A DNA stretch of 64,000 nucleotides from JAAYAE01 sp963678395 (GTDB lineage: Bacteria > Bacillota > Negativicutes > Acidaminococcales > Acidaminococcaceae), in the NCBI GenBank assembly GCA_963678395.1, contig OY782827.1, positions 868,001 through 932,000 of the forward strand. The letters are read 5' to 3'. Shown piece by piece: positions 25,856 through 36,804 of this stretch (the first letter of the stretch is position 1; each line of letters begins with the position of its first letter). The notes below the pieces were generated by a model, which saw only the letters and a program-made list of their open reading frames with translations, was not told where the DNA came from and did not search any database. The position numbers and the translations under genes are program-made.

Positions 25856-26726
25856 AGAATATTTTGTCAAGGAAACTTTTAAATCTATAAAGCGTAATCA
25901 ACTCATGAGTTTCGCTTCTGTGTCAACAGTGGCAGTATCTTTATTGGTATTAGGTATGTTTTTACTTATGGTCATGAATGCGAATAATTTAGCTAAATAT
26001 TTAGAAAGCCAAGTGCAGATATCTGTATATATGGAAGACAGCGCTAGTCAAAACACATTGTCTGCAGCTGAAAAAAACCTGAAAACTATGCCAGGTGTTA
26101 CAAAAGTTACAAGCATAACTAAGACCCAAGCAATGGCTAAATTCAAGCAGCGTTTGGGAGATCAAAACCGTTTATTAGATGCATTGGGTGAAGAAAATCC
26201 ATTTCCTTATTCTTTTGATGTGCAAGTAGATAAACCAGAGCGTATTGCTCAAATTGTTCCTAAGATTGATGAAATGAAGGGTGTAGAAACAGCTAAGTTT
26301 GGTCAAGAAGTTGTGGAGCACATGTTTAAATTAACTAAGCTTTTACGCATGGGTGGGCTTTTGCTAGTGTTTTTGTTAGCTATGGCCACTTTGTTTATTA
26401 TATCAAATACTATTCGTATTACAGTTTTTGCTCGCAGACGTGAGGTTAGTATTATGAAGTATGTAGGTGCGACTAATTGGTTTATTCGTTGGCCATTTCT
26501 CTTAGAGGGTATGTTTTTGGGCTTTGCGGGAGCAATGGTTGCATCTCTAGTTTTAATTCAAATTTATTTGGCATTACAAGAAAAGGTTTACGCTACTTTA
26601 GCATTTTTTCCCTTAATTCCGGCATGGCCTTTTCTGGCTTATTTAAGCTTGTTTTTAGTCATAACGGGCACGGCTATTGGGGCAGCAGGCAGTTGTATAC
26701 CGCTACGTAAATTCTTAGATGTATAG
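25839..26726 (+). CDS. ftsX: Cell division protein FtsX
   Basis: FtsX is the membrane partner of FtsE. The 295-residue protein has a first helix near residues 25-45, an extracytoplasmic domain (~50-165, VQISVYMED..TKVTSITKTQAM) and three C-terminal helices with an FtsX core (REVSIMKYVGATNWFIRWPF). The ATG at 25839 gives the usual short cytoplasmic N-terminus. The next gene encodes an M23 hydrolase with coiled coil, the type of enzyme FtsEX activates. Confidence 0.94.
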   Translation: MSLSTKEYFVKETFKSIKRNQLMSFASVSTVAVSLLVLGMFLLMVMNANNLAKYLESQVQISVYMEDSASQNTLSAAEKNLKTMPGVTKVTSITKTQAMAKFKQRLGDQNRLLDALGEENPFPYSFDVQVDKPERIAQIVPKIDEMKGVETAKFGQEVVEHMFKLTKLLRMGGLLLVFLLAMATLFIISNTIRITVFARRREVSIMKYVGATNWFIRWPFLLEGMFLGFAGAMVASLVLIQIYLALQEKVYATLAFFPLIPAWPFLAYLSLFLVITGTAIGAAGSCIPLRKFLDV

Positions 26727-26735
26727 GAGACAATT

Positions 26736-27869
26736 ATGGTAATAAGAAAGTTCATATCCGCTATAGTTTTAGTGGCAATGATTTTTACTGTTGCCATGCC
26801 AACTTATGCTGATAGTTTGGAAGACGAAAAAGCCAAGCTTGAAGGTGTCCAGCAACAATTGCAAAATAAAGAAGCAGAGCGCGATGATCATAAAAAAGAA
26901 GTAAGCAACGCTATTGATAAATTAATGCTTGCACAAAAAGAATTGGCAGAAGCAAAGCAGGATTTGCAGTTAGTAGAAGAGCAACAAGCTGACTTGGAAT
27001 TTAAAATAAAAACTACCCAGATAACTATTGAAAAGAATAAAAAAGAATTTCTCAAAACCAAGAAAATATATAGCAAACGACTTCGAGAGATTTATATTAA
27101 TGGCCAAATAAATTATTTGGATGTGCTTTTAGGAGCCAAAGATTTTTCCGATTTTTCTTCTCGTATGTACTTACTGCAACGCATTATATCTAGTGATATT
27201 AGTCTCCTAAATAAATTGGAAAAGCAAAAACAAGATTTAGCAGATAAGCAGCAAGCATTAGAAGAAAATAAAAAAGAGCTAGACAAAGTTTATGCCGAGG
27301 TAGAGGCAAAAAAACAACTGGTAGAAGCTAAAACAGCTGAACGCAAGGCTGTATATGCCACGGCTCTGGAAGAACAGAATCGTTTGGAACAAGAGTATAA
27401 TGAGCTAATGGAATCTAGCAAGAATATTTCTGCTATGATTCAAAATATGGAACAAGAAGGTACTATGGGCTCTGTGCATGGCAGTGGTAGGTTTATTTGG
27501 CCTATTCATGGTGAGATAACCTCTCCTTTCGGGTGGAGGACACATCCGATTTTTGGTACGCAAACTTTTCATTCCGGTGTAGATATTGGGGCTGATTATG
27601 GCGATCCTATTTTAGCCGCAGATGCCGGCACAATTATTTATGCAGGTTGGATAAGTGGATATGGTAATGCTGTTATGATTGATCATGGTAGCGGTCTAGT
27701 AACGCTTTATGGTCATAATACAGAAGTTCTTGTTAGCGTAGGGCAACAAGTTGCACAAGAGCAAATTATTGCCCCTGCAGGAAGTACAGGTAATTCTACG
27801 GGGCCGCACTGTCACTTTGAAGTTCGTTTACATGGCGAACCTGTTAACCCGATGAATTACTTACCATAA
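26736..27869 (+). CDS. EnvC-like murein hydrolase, coiled coil plus M23 peptidase
   Basis: The 377-residue exported protein starts with a signal peptide (residues 1-25, ending PTYADS). A long coiled coil (~26-230) follows, and an LytM/M23 domain (~250-377). The zinc ligands appear intact: H and D in FHSGVDIGADYG and the HxH of GPHCHFEVR. It is therefore probably catalytic, unlike some EnvC proteins that only activate amidases. Its position right after ftsEX suggests control through the coiled coil during septation. Confidence 0.92.
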   Translation: MVIRKFISAIVLVAMIFTVAMPTYADSLEDEKAKLEGVQQQLQNKEAERDDHKKEVSNAIDKLMLAQKELAEAKQDLQLVEEQQADLEFKIKTTQITIEKNKKEFLKTKKIYSKRLREIYINGQINYLDVLLGAKDFSDFSSRMYLLQRIISSDISLLNKLEKQKQDLADKQQALEENKKELDKVYAEVEAKKQLVEAKTAERKAVYATALEEQNRLEQEYNELMESSKNISAMIQNMEQEGTMGSVHGSGRFIWPIHGEITSPFGWRTHPIFGTQTFHSGVDIGADYGDPILAADAGTIIYAGWISGYGNAVMIDHGSGLVTLYGHNTEVLVSVGQQVAQEQIIAPAGSTGNSTGPHCHFEVRLHGEPVNPMNYLP

Positions 27870-27927
27870 CAGTGGTAAGCGTAAGAGGGAAAGTTATGAC
27901 TGCATAAAAGGTTTAAAGGAGCGAAAT

Positions 27928-29103
27928 ATGTTAAAAAAAAGATTTAGTTTTTTAAGCCTAATTATTGTTTGTGCAGTTGGTGTAGCTGTGTTTTTTGGGT
28001 TAAGTGTCTGTTGGCTTAACAACAATGTGGGCAGTGCTTCTGAAATTTTCAAATTGGTACGTACTATGCAATTGGTGCAAGAAAAATTTGTTGGCAATGT
28101 TGACAGAGACCAGCTGTATACAGGAGCTTTGCGTGGAATAGTTAGGTCGTTGGATGATCCTCATTCTATGTATTTAGATAAAAAAGATTATGAATCTTTG
28201 TCTACAATAACAGAGGAGCATTTTGGCGGAGTAGGCATTGTTTTAGGCATGAAAGATAACAAGTTTATTGTTGTTGCTCCCATTGAGAATACCCCGGCTT
28301 TTCGAGGTGGAATAAAGTCTGGAGATTATATTTTAGCAATTGACGGTGAAGAAATTCATGGTCAGGATATGATGAGTATTGTAAATAAAATTCGGGGTAA
28401 AGACGGCAGTGTTGTAGAAATACTTGTACAAACAGGCGCAAATACGCCAAGAATAGTGCGTATAGTACGCTCGGAAATTAAGATTCAAAGTGTAATAGGA
28501 CATATGGAAGAAAACAATATTGGCTACATTCGTATAAGTTCTTTCAACGAAAGTACGGCAGCAGATTTTGCTGCAAAATATCATGAATTGGAAAACTCAG
28601 GGATGAAGGGTACAGTACTTGACTTGCGTGGCAATCCCGGTGGACTTTTGTGGAGTGGTGTGGGAGTTGCTAAGCTTATAGTACCAAAAGGGCCTATTGT
28701 TTCTGTTATAGAAAAGAATGGAAGGACATTAACAGAATATTCTACACTTACGGCAGTTAAATATCCAATGTCTGTTTTAGTCGATAATGGGACTGCTAGT
28801 GCAGCAGAGATAGTAGCAGGAGCATTGCAAGACACTAAAGCCGCGAAATTGTTTGGAACGAAAACTTATGGAAAAGGTTCAGTGCAAACAGTATTTAAAC
28901 TTGGTGGCGATACGGCACTGAAATTAACTATGGCTAAATATTACACTCCTAGCGGTCGTTCTATTAATGGTGTGGGGATTGAACCTGATGAATTAATTGA
29001 AGCAACAGATGAAAAAGGCAGTAACCAATTGGAGGCGGCATTAAGTTATGTGGCTCAGGAAATTCAAAAAAAGCAGATAAATTTGTGCGAAAAAATGAAA
29101 TAG
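27928..29103 (+). CDS. ctpA: Carboxy-terminal processing peptidase (S41)
   Basis: The 391-residue protein has an N-terminal membrane anchor (SLIIVCAVGVAVFFGLSV). A PDZ domain follows (FGGVGIVLGMKDNKFIVVAPIE, residues ~95-180), then an S41 tail-specific protease core. The catalytic Ser lies in DNGTASAAEIVAGAL and the Lys in KTYGKGSVQ. CtpA relatives cleave or activate envelope proteins including cell-wall hydrolases. It closes the csaB-ftsEX-M23 run and is probably co-transcribed with it. Confidence 0.93.
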   Translation: MLKKRFSFLSLIIVCAVGVAVFFGLSVCWLNNNVGSASEIFKLVRTMQLVQEKFVGNVDRDQLYTGALRGIVRSLDDPHSMYLDKKDYESLSTITEEHFGGVGIVLGMKDNKFIVVAPIENTPAFRGGIKSGDYILAIDGEEIHGQDMMSIVNKIRGKDGSVVEILVQTGANTPRIVRIVRSEIKIQSVIGHMEENNIGYIRISSFNESTAADFAAKYHELENSGMKGTVLDLRGNPGGLLWSGVGVAKLIVPKGPIVSVIEKNGRTLTEYSTLTAVKYPMSVLVDNGTASAAEIVAGALQDTKAAKLFGTKTYGKGSVQTVFKLGGDTALKLTMAKYYTPSGRSINGVGIEPDELIEATDEKGSNQLEAALSYVAQEIQKKQINLCEKMK

Positions 29104-29116
29104 TGGAGATGAAAGT

Positions 29117-31462
29117 ATGAAAAATCGCATAAAGAAAATTTCAGGTATTTATATGATTTTCATGTTATATTTCGACCTATTTGCTCCTGTTGTTTTAGCT
29201 GCTGACAAGGCCACAAGAACAGTTAGAGAGGCATTTAATTTGCCAAGCTACAATAACATTATGGATACTATTACGTCTCGTAGTGCCTATGTATATAACT
29301 ATTTACACAGTTTAAGCAGTTACAATAATTGGAATTATAAAGATATAATATTTTCTATAGAAAATTATGTGCATAAAAATCCTAATATTATTATAGGAAT
29401 AATTGCGGTAGTCTTAACTTTTTTTATATTATTACTTCTATATGTTTTAAATTTAAAACGTATGAAATTAGAGCATGAGAAAAAAGCTACCTTAGAAGAA
29501 TTGATTTCTTATTTGTGTATGACCTATGATCAAGTAGAGAAAATCAATCTAGATAATAATATTGTCACATCCTATAATTTAGTGGGTGGTGATTTAATAG
29601 TAAAAAATTGTGCGTTGGAAAATATTGAAATTTTAAAAAACAAATTCCATCCTGATGATATCAATAGACTGGGTGAAATGACTATTAAAAATATTATGGA
29701 CAGAGTAATGAAAACTTGTGGGCAGGAAGAACTTATTGTACGCGAAAAAAACGACGAGGGAAATTACCAATGGATGGCCTATTTATTTCAAGGTGTCCGC
29801 AGTGATAAGCAATATCATCGCAATTGTTTGTTGCTGAAACGCAATATAAACGCGTTAAAAAGTAAAGAGTTAGAACAACGTGAACAATTGCAAAATGCTT
29901 TAGCTGTAGCACAACATTCTGCTGAGGCTAAGGGCGATTTTATGTCCAGAATGTCACACGAAATACGTACTCCTCTAAATGCCATTATAGGCTATTTAAC
30001 GTTGGCAAAAGAAGAGGAATCCAAAGAAATATTGCATAATTTTTTAAGCAAAAGTGAGGTTGCAGCTAAACATTTGCTAGGGATTATTAATGACGTCTTG
30101 GATATGTCAGCTATTGAAAGTGGAAAAATGCAAATAAATAATGCGCTGTTTGATTTTAAACAGACGATTGCTGTCATAGGTAATATTTTCTATGAACAAG
30201 CCAAGGCTAAAAATATTACATTTGAAATTATTTTAAATGATGTTGAAGAAGAATTCGTTCTTGGTGATAAGCTAAGATTAAACCAGATTCTGGTTAATCT
30301 TTTGGCAAATGCGATTAAGTTTACCCCAGCTGCTGGAAAAGTAACTTGTATTGTTAGGCAAATGGCTATTCAAAATAAGAAAGTATTTATGCATTTTGAA
30401 GTAATTGATACTGGTAAAGGCATGAGTCAAGACTTTATGAAAAAAAGCTTTACTCCCTTTGAACAAGAGAGCAGCGAAATTGCTAGTGTATATGGTGGTA
30501 GTGGCTTAGGTCTTTCTATTACTAATAATTTAGTGCGTATGCTTAATGGTGCGATTGCAGTAGAAAGTGAAGAGGGCAAAGGTACGGTTTTTAAGGTTGA
30601 TCTGCCTTTTGAGTTTGATACAGAACACCATAAAAATTTTGGACAAAATCGCGATTTTTCTTTTGTTAAGACACTTATTGTAGACGATCAAGAAAATAGT
30701 GCCAAATATATTGAGAAGTTGTTGAACAAATTTGGTGTTGCCACAACCATTGCAATTAGTGGAGCAAAAGCCTTAGAATATATAGAAGAGAGTAATGCAG
30801 AAGGGCATCCTGTTCATCTTTGCCTTATTGACTGGCAAATGCCTGACATGGACGGCTTAGAAACGGCAAAAAGGATTGCAGAACTAAACGTCCCTGCTAT
30901 AAAAAAAGTTCTAGTAACAGGTTATGATTATTCCAAAATTATTGATAAGGCTAGAGAGCTTGGTATTACTGGTTTTATTAATAAACCAGTGTTTAATTCT
31001 AATATTTTAGATTTATTGGTTAGTAATTTTGGCGATATGGCAGAAGAATCAGAAACAGAAGAATTTTCCTGTGATTTTAAAGGTAGACATGTCTTACTGG
31101 CAGAAGATAATAATATTAATGCGGATATAGTTACACGTCTTTTACAGAAAGCTAACCTTAAAGTTGATAGAGCTATTAATGGACATGAGGTCTGCGAAAT
31201 GTTTGGTAAGGCAGATGCTGGCTATTATGGAGTTATTTTGATGGATATTCAGATGCCTGAAATTGATGGTTATGAAGCTGCAAAATTGATTCGTATGTCC
31301 GATCATGTAGAAGCAAAGACTATTCCTATTATTGCCATGACAGCGAATGTTTTTTCCGAAGATGTGGCTAAAGCACTTTCTTGTGGTATGAATGGACATG
31401 TAGGAAAGCCAATTGATAAGAAAAATTTATATAATATTTTAGCAAAAGTAATAAAAGAATAA
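29117..31462 (+). CDS. Hybrid sensor histidine kinase with two receiver domains
   Basis: Membrane-bound hybrid kinase of 781 residues. A signal-like helix lies at residues ~8-26 and a second helix at ~93-111 (IIIGIIAVVLTFFILLLLY), with a small outside region between. A PAS-like linker is followed by HisKA (FMSRMSHEIRTPLNA, phospho-His near 281). HATPase boxes are NQILVNLLANAIKFT and GSGLGLSI. Receiver 1 (~518-640) has CLIDWQMPDMDG and receiver 2 (~660-780) has ILMDIQMPEIDG, both with the phospho-acceptor Asp. No His-phosphotransfer domain is present. Its signal is unknown; the REC-GGDEF-EAL gene downstream may be its partner. Confidence 0.92.
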   Translation: MKNRIKKISGIYMIFMLYFDLFAPVVLAADKATRTVREAFNLPSYNNIMDTITSRSAYVYNYLHSLSSYNNWNYKDIIFSIENYVHKNPNIIIGIIAVVLTFFILLLLYVLNLKRMKLEHEKKATLEELISYLCMTYDQVEKINLDNNIVTSYNLVGGDLIVKNCALENIEILKNKFHPDDINRLGEMTIKNIMDRVMKTCGQEELIVREKNDEGNYQWMAYLFQGVRSDKQYHRNCLLLKRNINALKSKELEQREQLQNALAVAQHSAEAKGDFMSRMSHEIRTPLNAIIGYLTLAKEEESKEILHNFLSKSEVAAKHLLGIINDVLDMSAIESGKMQINNALFDFKQTIAVIGNIFYEQAKAKNITFEIILNDVEEEFVLGDKLRLNQILVNLLANAIKFTPAAGKVTCIVRQMAIQNKKVFMHFEVIDTGKGMSQDFMKKSFTPFEQESSEIASVYGGSGLGLSITNNLVRMLNGAIAVESEEGKGTVFKVDLPFEFDTEHHKNFGQNRDFSFVKTLIVDDQENSAKYIEKLLNKFGVATTIAISGAKALEYIEESNAEGHPVHLCLIDWQMPDMDGLETAKRIAELNVPAIKKVLVTGYDYSKIIDKARELGITGFINKPVFNSNILDLLVSNFGDMAEESETEEFSCDFKGRHVLLAEDNNINADIVTRLLQKANLKVDRAINGHEVCEMFGKADAGYYGVILMDIQMPEIDGYEAAKLIRMSDHVEAKTIPIIAMTANVFSEDVAKALSCGMNGHVGKPIDKKNLYNILAKVIKE

Positions 31463-31467
31463 AACAA

Positions 31468-31503
31468 AAAATCCCCATCACAGTAATGTGATGGGGATTT
31501 TTT
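31468..31503 (+). terminator. Terminator after the hybrid kinase
   Basis: AATCCCCATCAC and GTGATGGGGATT arms with a 6-nt loop, then TTTTTT. Confidence 0.92.
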
Positions 31504-31546
31504 GGCTTTATATAATGTTAATACATGCAAATTGGGTTATTTGGCC

Positions 31547-32092
31547 TTAGGCATCAAATTTATAACTAGCTATAGTTTTGTTAATAATATCTACGGAACT
31601 AGGTAGATCTTCTTCGGGGATTATGAAGTCAAGTTCAATGATAATATTGTTACGCAAAAAATAGTTGCGCAACATGTATGTCCTAAAGTGATAGTCATTA
31701 ATTTTAGTGTCGGAAATGAACATAGCCCATATATAAGGGAAGCCGGTACTTGTTATATGACGGTCGTAGCCAAAAAAAATAAATTTAGCCGTATTAAGTG
31801 CGGATATTAAACGTTGTTGTTTAATAAAGCTTTCAATTTCATTTTTAGATAACTCGCCAAAGGTTGTGCCACTATACTTTTTTTGTGTGTTTATATGTTT
31901 TAAAAGCAGAAAAATTTTTTCGTTAGTGTATGCATTAAGAATAAGTGGCGTGTCAAAAGCTGTGCTTTTAAATTCTTGCGGTATATCCAAGGAGAATTTG
32001 TATTGAGTGTTATGATAGGGAATTAATGTTTCAGCATAACCAGCAGAAGAAAAACAGAGAAAAAATACAATTAAACATAAAAGCTTTTTCAT
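31547..32092 (-). CDS. Hypothetical exported protein
   Basis: Unrecognised protein of 181 residues. A signal peptide is clear at residues 1-20 (KKLLCLIVFFLCFSSAGYAE). The mature part is mixed alpha/beta in composition, beginning YHNTQYKFSLDIPQEFKS. That pattern recalls small periplasmic domains of the PsbP/DUF1795 kind, but I cannot confirm this. It is transcribed alone, divergently from the REC-GGDEF gene. Confidence 0.75.
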   Translation of the reverse strand: MKKLLCLIVFFLCFSSAGYAETLIPYHNTQYKFSLDIPQEFKSTAFDTPLILNAYTNEKIFLLLKHINTQKKYSGTTFGELSKNEIESFIKQQRLISALNTAKFIFFGYDRHITSTGFPYIWAMFISDTKINDYHFRTYMLRNYFLRNNIIIELDFIIPEEDLPSSVDIINKTIASYKFDA

Positions 32093-32232
32093 TATTAGTG
32101 TTACCCCCCAAAATTTTAAATAAATAACTATACAGCATATTATATCATACTGTCCAATTTTACTAAATATGATATAATTTTAGATACGTGATAGCTTTAG
32201 ACATAAAATAATTCAAAAAGAAAAGGTACAAA

Positions 32233-35200
32233 ATGAATAATAATAAAAAAACTATTTTACTAGTAGATGATACCGTTATTAATCGGAATATTCTACACAA
32301 GAACTTTTCTGGAGAATATAATATTTTACTTGCGCAAGATGGAGTAGAAGCCTTGCAAATTTTGTCACAGAAATTTAGAGGTATAGATTTAGTGCTTTTG
32401 GATCTTATTTTGCCTAAATTATCAGGACAAGACGTGCTAAAACATATGCAAAAAGATGAAAATTTGAAGTCCATTCCAGTAATAGCTATGACAGAAATTG
32501 ATAATTTGGAACAAGCAGGAAAGGCTTTAGATTTGGGAGCAACAGAGATTTTTACCAAGCCTTTTAATATGACTATTATGCATCAGCGTATAAGAAATGT
32601 ACTGGGAATGGCAAATAGGGAAAAAAGCATAACGGATGTGGCTGAATTCGCTAAATGGCGCGCATCTCGCTATAGTGAAGTTATTACTGCTAAGGCTATA
32701 TGTAATGTGGAATTTTGCGTTACTAAGGATGAGGTGTCTAGCATAAGCATGAATTTTGTTCCAGATATAGCTCAGCAATGGGAAACAACATGGACGGAAT
32801 TCTTGCAACATTTTATTAAGGAATTTGTTAATACTGAATATATTCCTCTTGCATTTCGCACTTTTTCTCGTGAGAATCTTTTGGAAAATTATAAAAATGG
32901 CAATAATGAAGTACAAATAGATTTAATATTTTCTTTTGCAGATGACGAGGAGTTGTGGGGAAGAACTTTTGCGTATTTAATAGATGATGCGGATGGTAAC
33001 GTTTACTGCAATTTTTATATTAATGATATAACTGAAGAGAAAAAAGCGGTATTAGCTCTCAAACAAAAAGTAGAGCTTGATCCGGTTACCACTTTATATA
33101 ATCGGGCTTATGCGGAAAGCATGATTAATTTAAGTTTGAGCAATACAAGAATGCCAGGAGCTTTTATAATTTTAGATATTGATAACTTCAAGTTGGTAAA
33201 TGATACTATGGGACATATTTATGGAGATGCGCTGTTAAGTGAAATTGGCAGACGTTGCAAACAGTTTATGAGTCCGGGGGATGTAGCAGGACGCTATGGC
33301 GGCGATGAGTTTATAATATATATGGCAGGAATAGACAAGAACCAGGCTAAGCCAAAAGTAGACAGATTACATAGTTCACTAAATGTTGTATTTTCACAAG
33401 TAACTGAGTTTTTTAATTTTTCTTGTAGCATGGGAGTTGCTATGTTTCCTGATGACGGCGATAATTATTTGGACTTACTTTCTAAGGCGGATGCTGCCTT
33501 GTACTACAGTAAATATCAAGGAAAGAATCAATGTAGCTTTTATAATGATAAAATGCAATGGCGCTCTAGTGAAAATGTACCGGTTAAAGAAAAAACAAAT
33601 GAAAATAACGAGGTGGGAGCTAATTTCAGAGAAAACATGTTTGAGTATGTTTTTAGGATTTTAGCGGATGTACATGAGTTAGAGAAATCAATTCCCATGG
33701 TTTTTGATTTGGTAGGACGCTCACAGGCAATTAGTCGCATTTCTTTATTTATTATTAGAAGTGAGGGGAAATACTTGCGTACCTATTATGAGTGGAATAA
33801 TAGGGGTGTTAGTGTTTCAAACAAAGCAACTCATAATATGACCAATGCTTTCATGGAGAAAATCAAGGAGGATTTTGAGCAAGATGGCAGCTTAACTTCG
33901 ACTGATGCTACCAAATTAAAAAGTGCTGAACTGCGTGAATGGTGTTCCAAGCGAGGAGCATTATCACTTATGATGTACAAGGTTTTTGACGAAAAAGGCA
34001 GAATATACGCTGTTGTAAGCTTTGAACAATGTGATAGAATACGACATGACAGTGGTAAAAAAAATAAATTTATTGTTAACTTAGCTATGTTAGTGGGTAT
34101 TTTCTTTATGAAAGAGGCTCGGATGACCTTATTGTCCGAGTACTATAAAATTAATAAAACGATTCTAAACAGCACAGGTATATTAGTTTATGTTATTAAC
34201 AAGAACAATGGGGAGTTGCTGTATTGTAATGATTATAAAAAGAAAATTTTCCCCAGCAATACCTCTAGGCTAAAATGTTATAAGGAATTACGTAAAAAAG
34301 ACGCTCCTTGCGAAAATTGTCCTTTGAAAAACCAATATGGCGGAAAATACAATAAACCTATGTTTTTTGAAAATGCAGAAGGTAAGCAGTGTTTAGAATT
34401 TGTAGTGGAAGACAGTGCTTTGTATAATAATATCAAGACTGCTACAATTTTTCTGTATGAGACCACCGAGCGAAATAAGTTGCAGATAAAATTAAAAAAA
34501 GAATTACAATAAGAATTACAAGAAGATGAGTTGACCGGTTTATTTACTAGAGCATTCTTTTTTTCGGAAACCGAGCAAATGCTCAAAACCAATAAAGGGA
34601 CAGATTATGTTTTATTTGTACTTAATATAGAACATTTTAAGATGATAAATGACTTGTTTGGTGTTGAAGCAGGGGATAGTACACTGAAGATTGTTGCAGA
34701 TAAGCTTAAAACCATGTACGGTGACAAAGCTACCATCGCTAGATTGTATGCAGACCGTTTTGCCGTCTGCATTGCCAAGGAAAGTTTTGATGCGGTAGAG
34801 TTTATGTATGTAGCGGCAAAAGAGTTTAATAGTTTTTCCTATAATTTTAAAATTATTGTTGATATTGGCATATATATTATTGATGATATTAATGTGTCGG
34901 TAAGACAAATGGTTGATAGAGCCAAGATTGCTTTACAAACTGTGCGCGGATCCTATAAAAATTCTTTTGCTTACTATGACAATTCTTGGCGAGAAAAACT
35001 TATTATGGAACACCAATTAATGGCTGATTTAGAAGGGGCTTTGCAAACAGGTGAAATTGTACCTTATTATCAACCATATTTTGATTTAAAAACAAGAAAA
35101 ATTTTAGGCGCTGAAGCATTGGCACGCTGGATTCATCCCAAGCTAGGATTGGTGGCTCCCACGCTTTTTATTCCAATATTTGAACGTAATGGTATGATTG

Positions 35201-35790
35201 AGCAATTGGATCACTACATGTGGCGTGAAGCTTGCAAGTTCCTTTTTAATCAAATGCAGCAAAATAATACTATAGTGCCCATTTCTGTTAATATTTCACG
35301 GGTAAATTTTTATAATCCTAATCTTTGTCAAAACATTATATCTTTAACGGAAGAATATGCTGTGCCACCGGAAATGTTACGGCTGGAAATAACGGAAAGC
35401 GTTTATGCCCAAGGTAAAGACATTATGTTTACTACTATAAAAGAATTGCAAGAATATGGCTTCCAAGTGCTCATGGATGATTTTGGCAGTGGGTATTCTT
35501 CTTTAAATATGCTTAAGGATATTAAAGTAGATATGCTAAAAATTGATATGAGATTTTTGGGCTATTGTATGTATGCTTCTAGAGCATATAAGATTCTTTT
35601 GGCAGTAGCTGATTTGGGCCGTAGATTAGAAATACCTGTTATTGCAGAGGGTATTGAAACCAGGGAAGACACAGATAAATTGCGCGATATGGGAATCGAT
35701 GCCGGTCAGGGGTTCTACTTTGCGATGCCCATGCCAGGCGGAACTTTTGTACGTATTTTGCAGAAAAACAAAAATTGGACTAATAGTTGA
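32233..35790 (+). pseudogene. REC-GGDEF-(GAF/PAS)-GGDEF-EAL cyclic-di-GMP signalling protein, interrupted by an in-frame TAA
   Basis: The first part (32233-34512, 759 residues) has a receiver domain (LVLLDLILPKLSG holds the Asp) and a PAS-like middle. An intact GGDEF (RYGGDEFIIYMAG) follows, then sensory regions, including a Cys-rich CYKELRKKDAPCENCPLKN. The frame meets TAA at 34510-34512 within a repeated GAATTACAA context. It then continues unbroken as ELQEDELTGLFTRAFF. The second part has a degenerate GGDEF (RLYADRF) and a well kept EAL domain (GAEALARWIHPKLG, DDFGSGYSSL, IAEGIETRED). With the stop suppressed it would be about 1185 residues. As it stands, diguanylate cyclase may be made without phosphodiesterase. 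A TTG at 34531 could allow separate translation, but no ribosome site is evident. Confidence 0.85.
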
Positions 35791-35854
35791 TTGGTCGTGG
35801 CTTAAATTGTGCTTTGACATGAAGAAGTACAGGAAAAAACATAGTGAATAAAAA

Positions 35855-35894
35855 CAAGAGCGAATTTCCTAGTAAAAAAGGAAATTCACTCTTG
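35855..35894. terminator. Bidirectional terminator
   Basis: CAAGAGCGAATTTCCT pairs with AGGAAATTCACTCTTG (one mismatch). It lies between the EAL gene and the tRNA, which face each other. Confidence 0.88.
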
Positions 35895-35908
35895 TAATTT
35901 TTTGATTA

Positions 35909-35983
35909 TGGTACGCCTGAGTGGAATCGAACCACCGCTTTCAGCTCCGGAGGCTGACGCTCTATCCACTGAGCTACAGGCGT
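35909..35983 (-). tRNA. tRNA-Arg (anticodon CCG), CCA encoded
   Basis: Read on the minus strand, the acceptor arms ACGCCTG and CAGGCGT pair perfectly, followed by A73 and an encoded CCA. The D arm is GCTC/GAGC. The anticodon stem TCAGC/GCTGA encloses CTCCGGA, giving anticodon CCG for CGG codons. The T loop is TTCGATT. The body is 72 nt before CCA. The open frame crossing this tRNA is spurious. Confidence 0.96.
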
Positions 35984-36090
35984 ATGCTTGTGTGACGGAG
36001 TTAATTATAGCATATAAGCAAGCTATTATCAATTGCAGGTATTTTTGTTATAATATACTAAGACATATAGGTAGAAAAGGGGATAGTATA

Positions 36091-36727
36091 ATGGACAAGA
36101 TAACAAGCAAGCATTTTTCGGCATTAGGGCAACAAGCAGTAAAAGCTTTAAATAATAAAAGATTTCAAGCACAATTTGTAGCTACTAAAGAAGAGGCCGT
36201 GCAAGCAGTATTAGACCTTATAAAAGATACGGATGCTGTTGGCATGGGCGGTTCAGAAACTATGGAGGAATTATGCCTAAAATATGAGCTGGAAAAAACG
36301 AGGAAATATTATCTGTTATCATCAAGGACTAGCGCAGGAAGAGTCCCGTATTGTAAGGTGTAAGGAGTTAACAGCAGATGTGTTTTTGGCTAGCACTAAT
36401 GCTGTTACTTTAGACGGTGAAATTATTAATGTAGATGGTTCTGGCAACAGGGTAGCGGCCATGTCTTTTGGACCCAAAAGGGTAATTTTAGTAGTAGGAG
36501 CAAATAAAATTGTTCAAGACGAAGAGGCTGGAAGAAAACGCATTAAACTGCGAGCAGCACCTATGAATGCCACACGTCTTAGCTGCAAAACACCTTGCGT
36601 TACTACAGGAATATGCATGGAATGCAATAGCCCAGAAAGAATCTGTATGATTACTTCTATTATGCATATAGCTCCAAGGGGGTCTGATTTTCATATTATT
36701 ATTGTAGGTGAGAGTTTAGGTTATTAA
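36091..36727 (+). pseudogene. LUD-domain (lactate-utilisation/YkgG-like) protein, frameshifted at an A6 run
   Basis: The start at 36091 follows AAAAGGGG and gives MDKITSKHFSALGQQA. The DUF162/LUD pattern follows: VGMGGSETMEEL, then STNAVTLDGEIINVDGSGNRVAA, FGPKRVILVVGANK and a Cys-rich tail (CKTPCVTTGICMECNS). The frame breaks at the A6 tract 36293-36298. Removing one A joins ...LEKRGNIICYHQGL to the rest and restores about 211 residues (total length is 3n+1). The role of such stand-alone LUD proteins is uncertain. A sequencing error is a real alternative to gene loss. Confidence 0.87.
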
Positions 36728-36804
36728 AAAACGTTTTTATAACTACGCTAATCAACAAAAAAGTGGTATAATAGTAGGTTGATTTTAGGAAAGAGAGATA
36801 GAAT

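Noticed and set aside
35902..36090. Open frame running from the tRNA into the LUD gene
   Set aside because: It translates the antisense of tRNA-Arg and lacks a ribosome site; the LUD start at 36091 has one.
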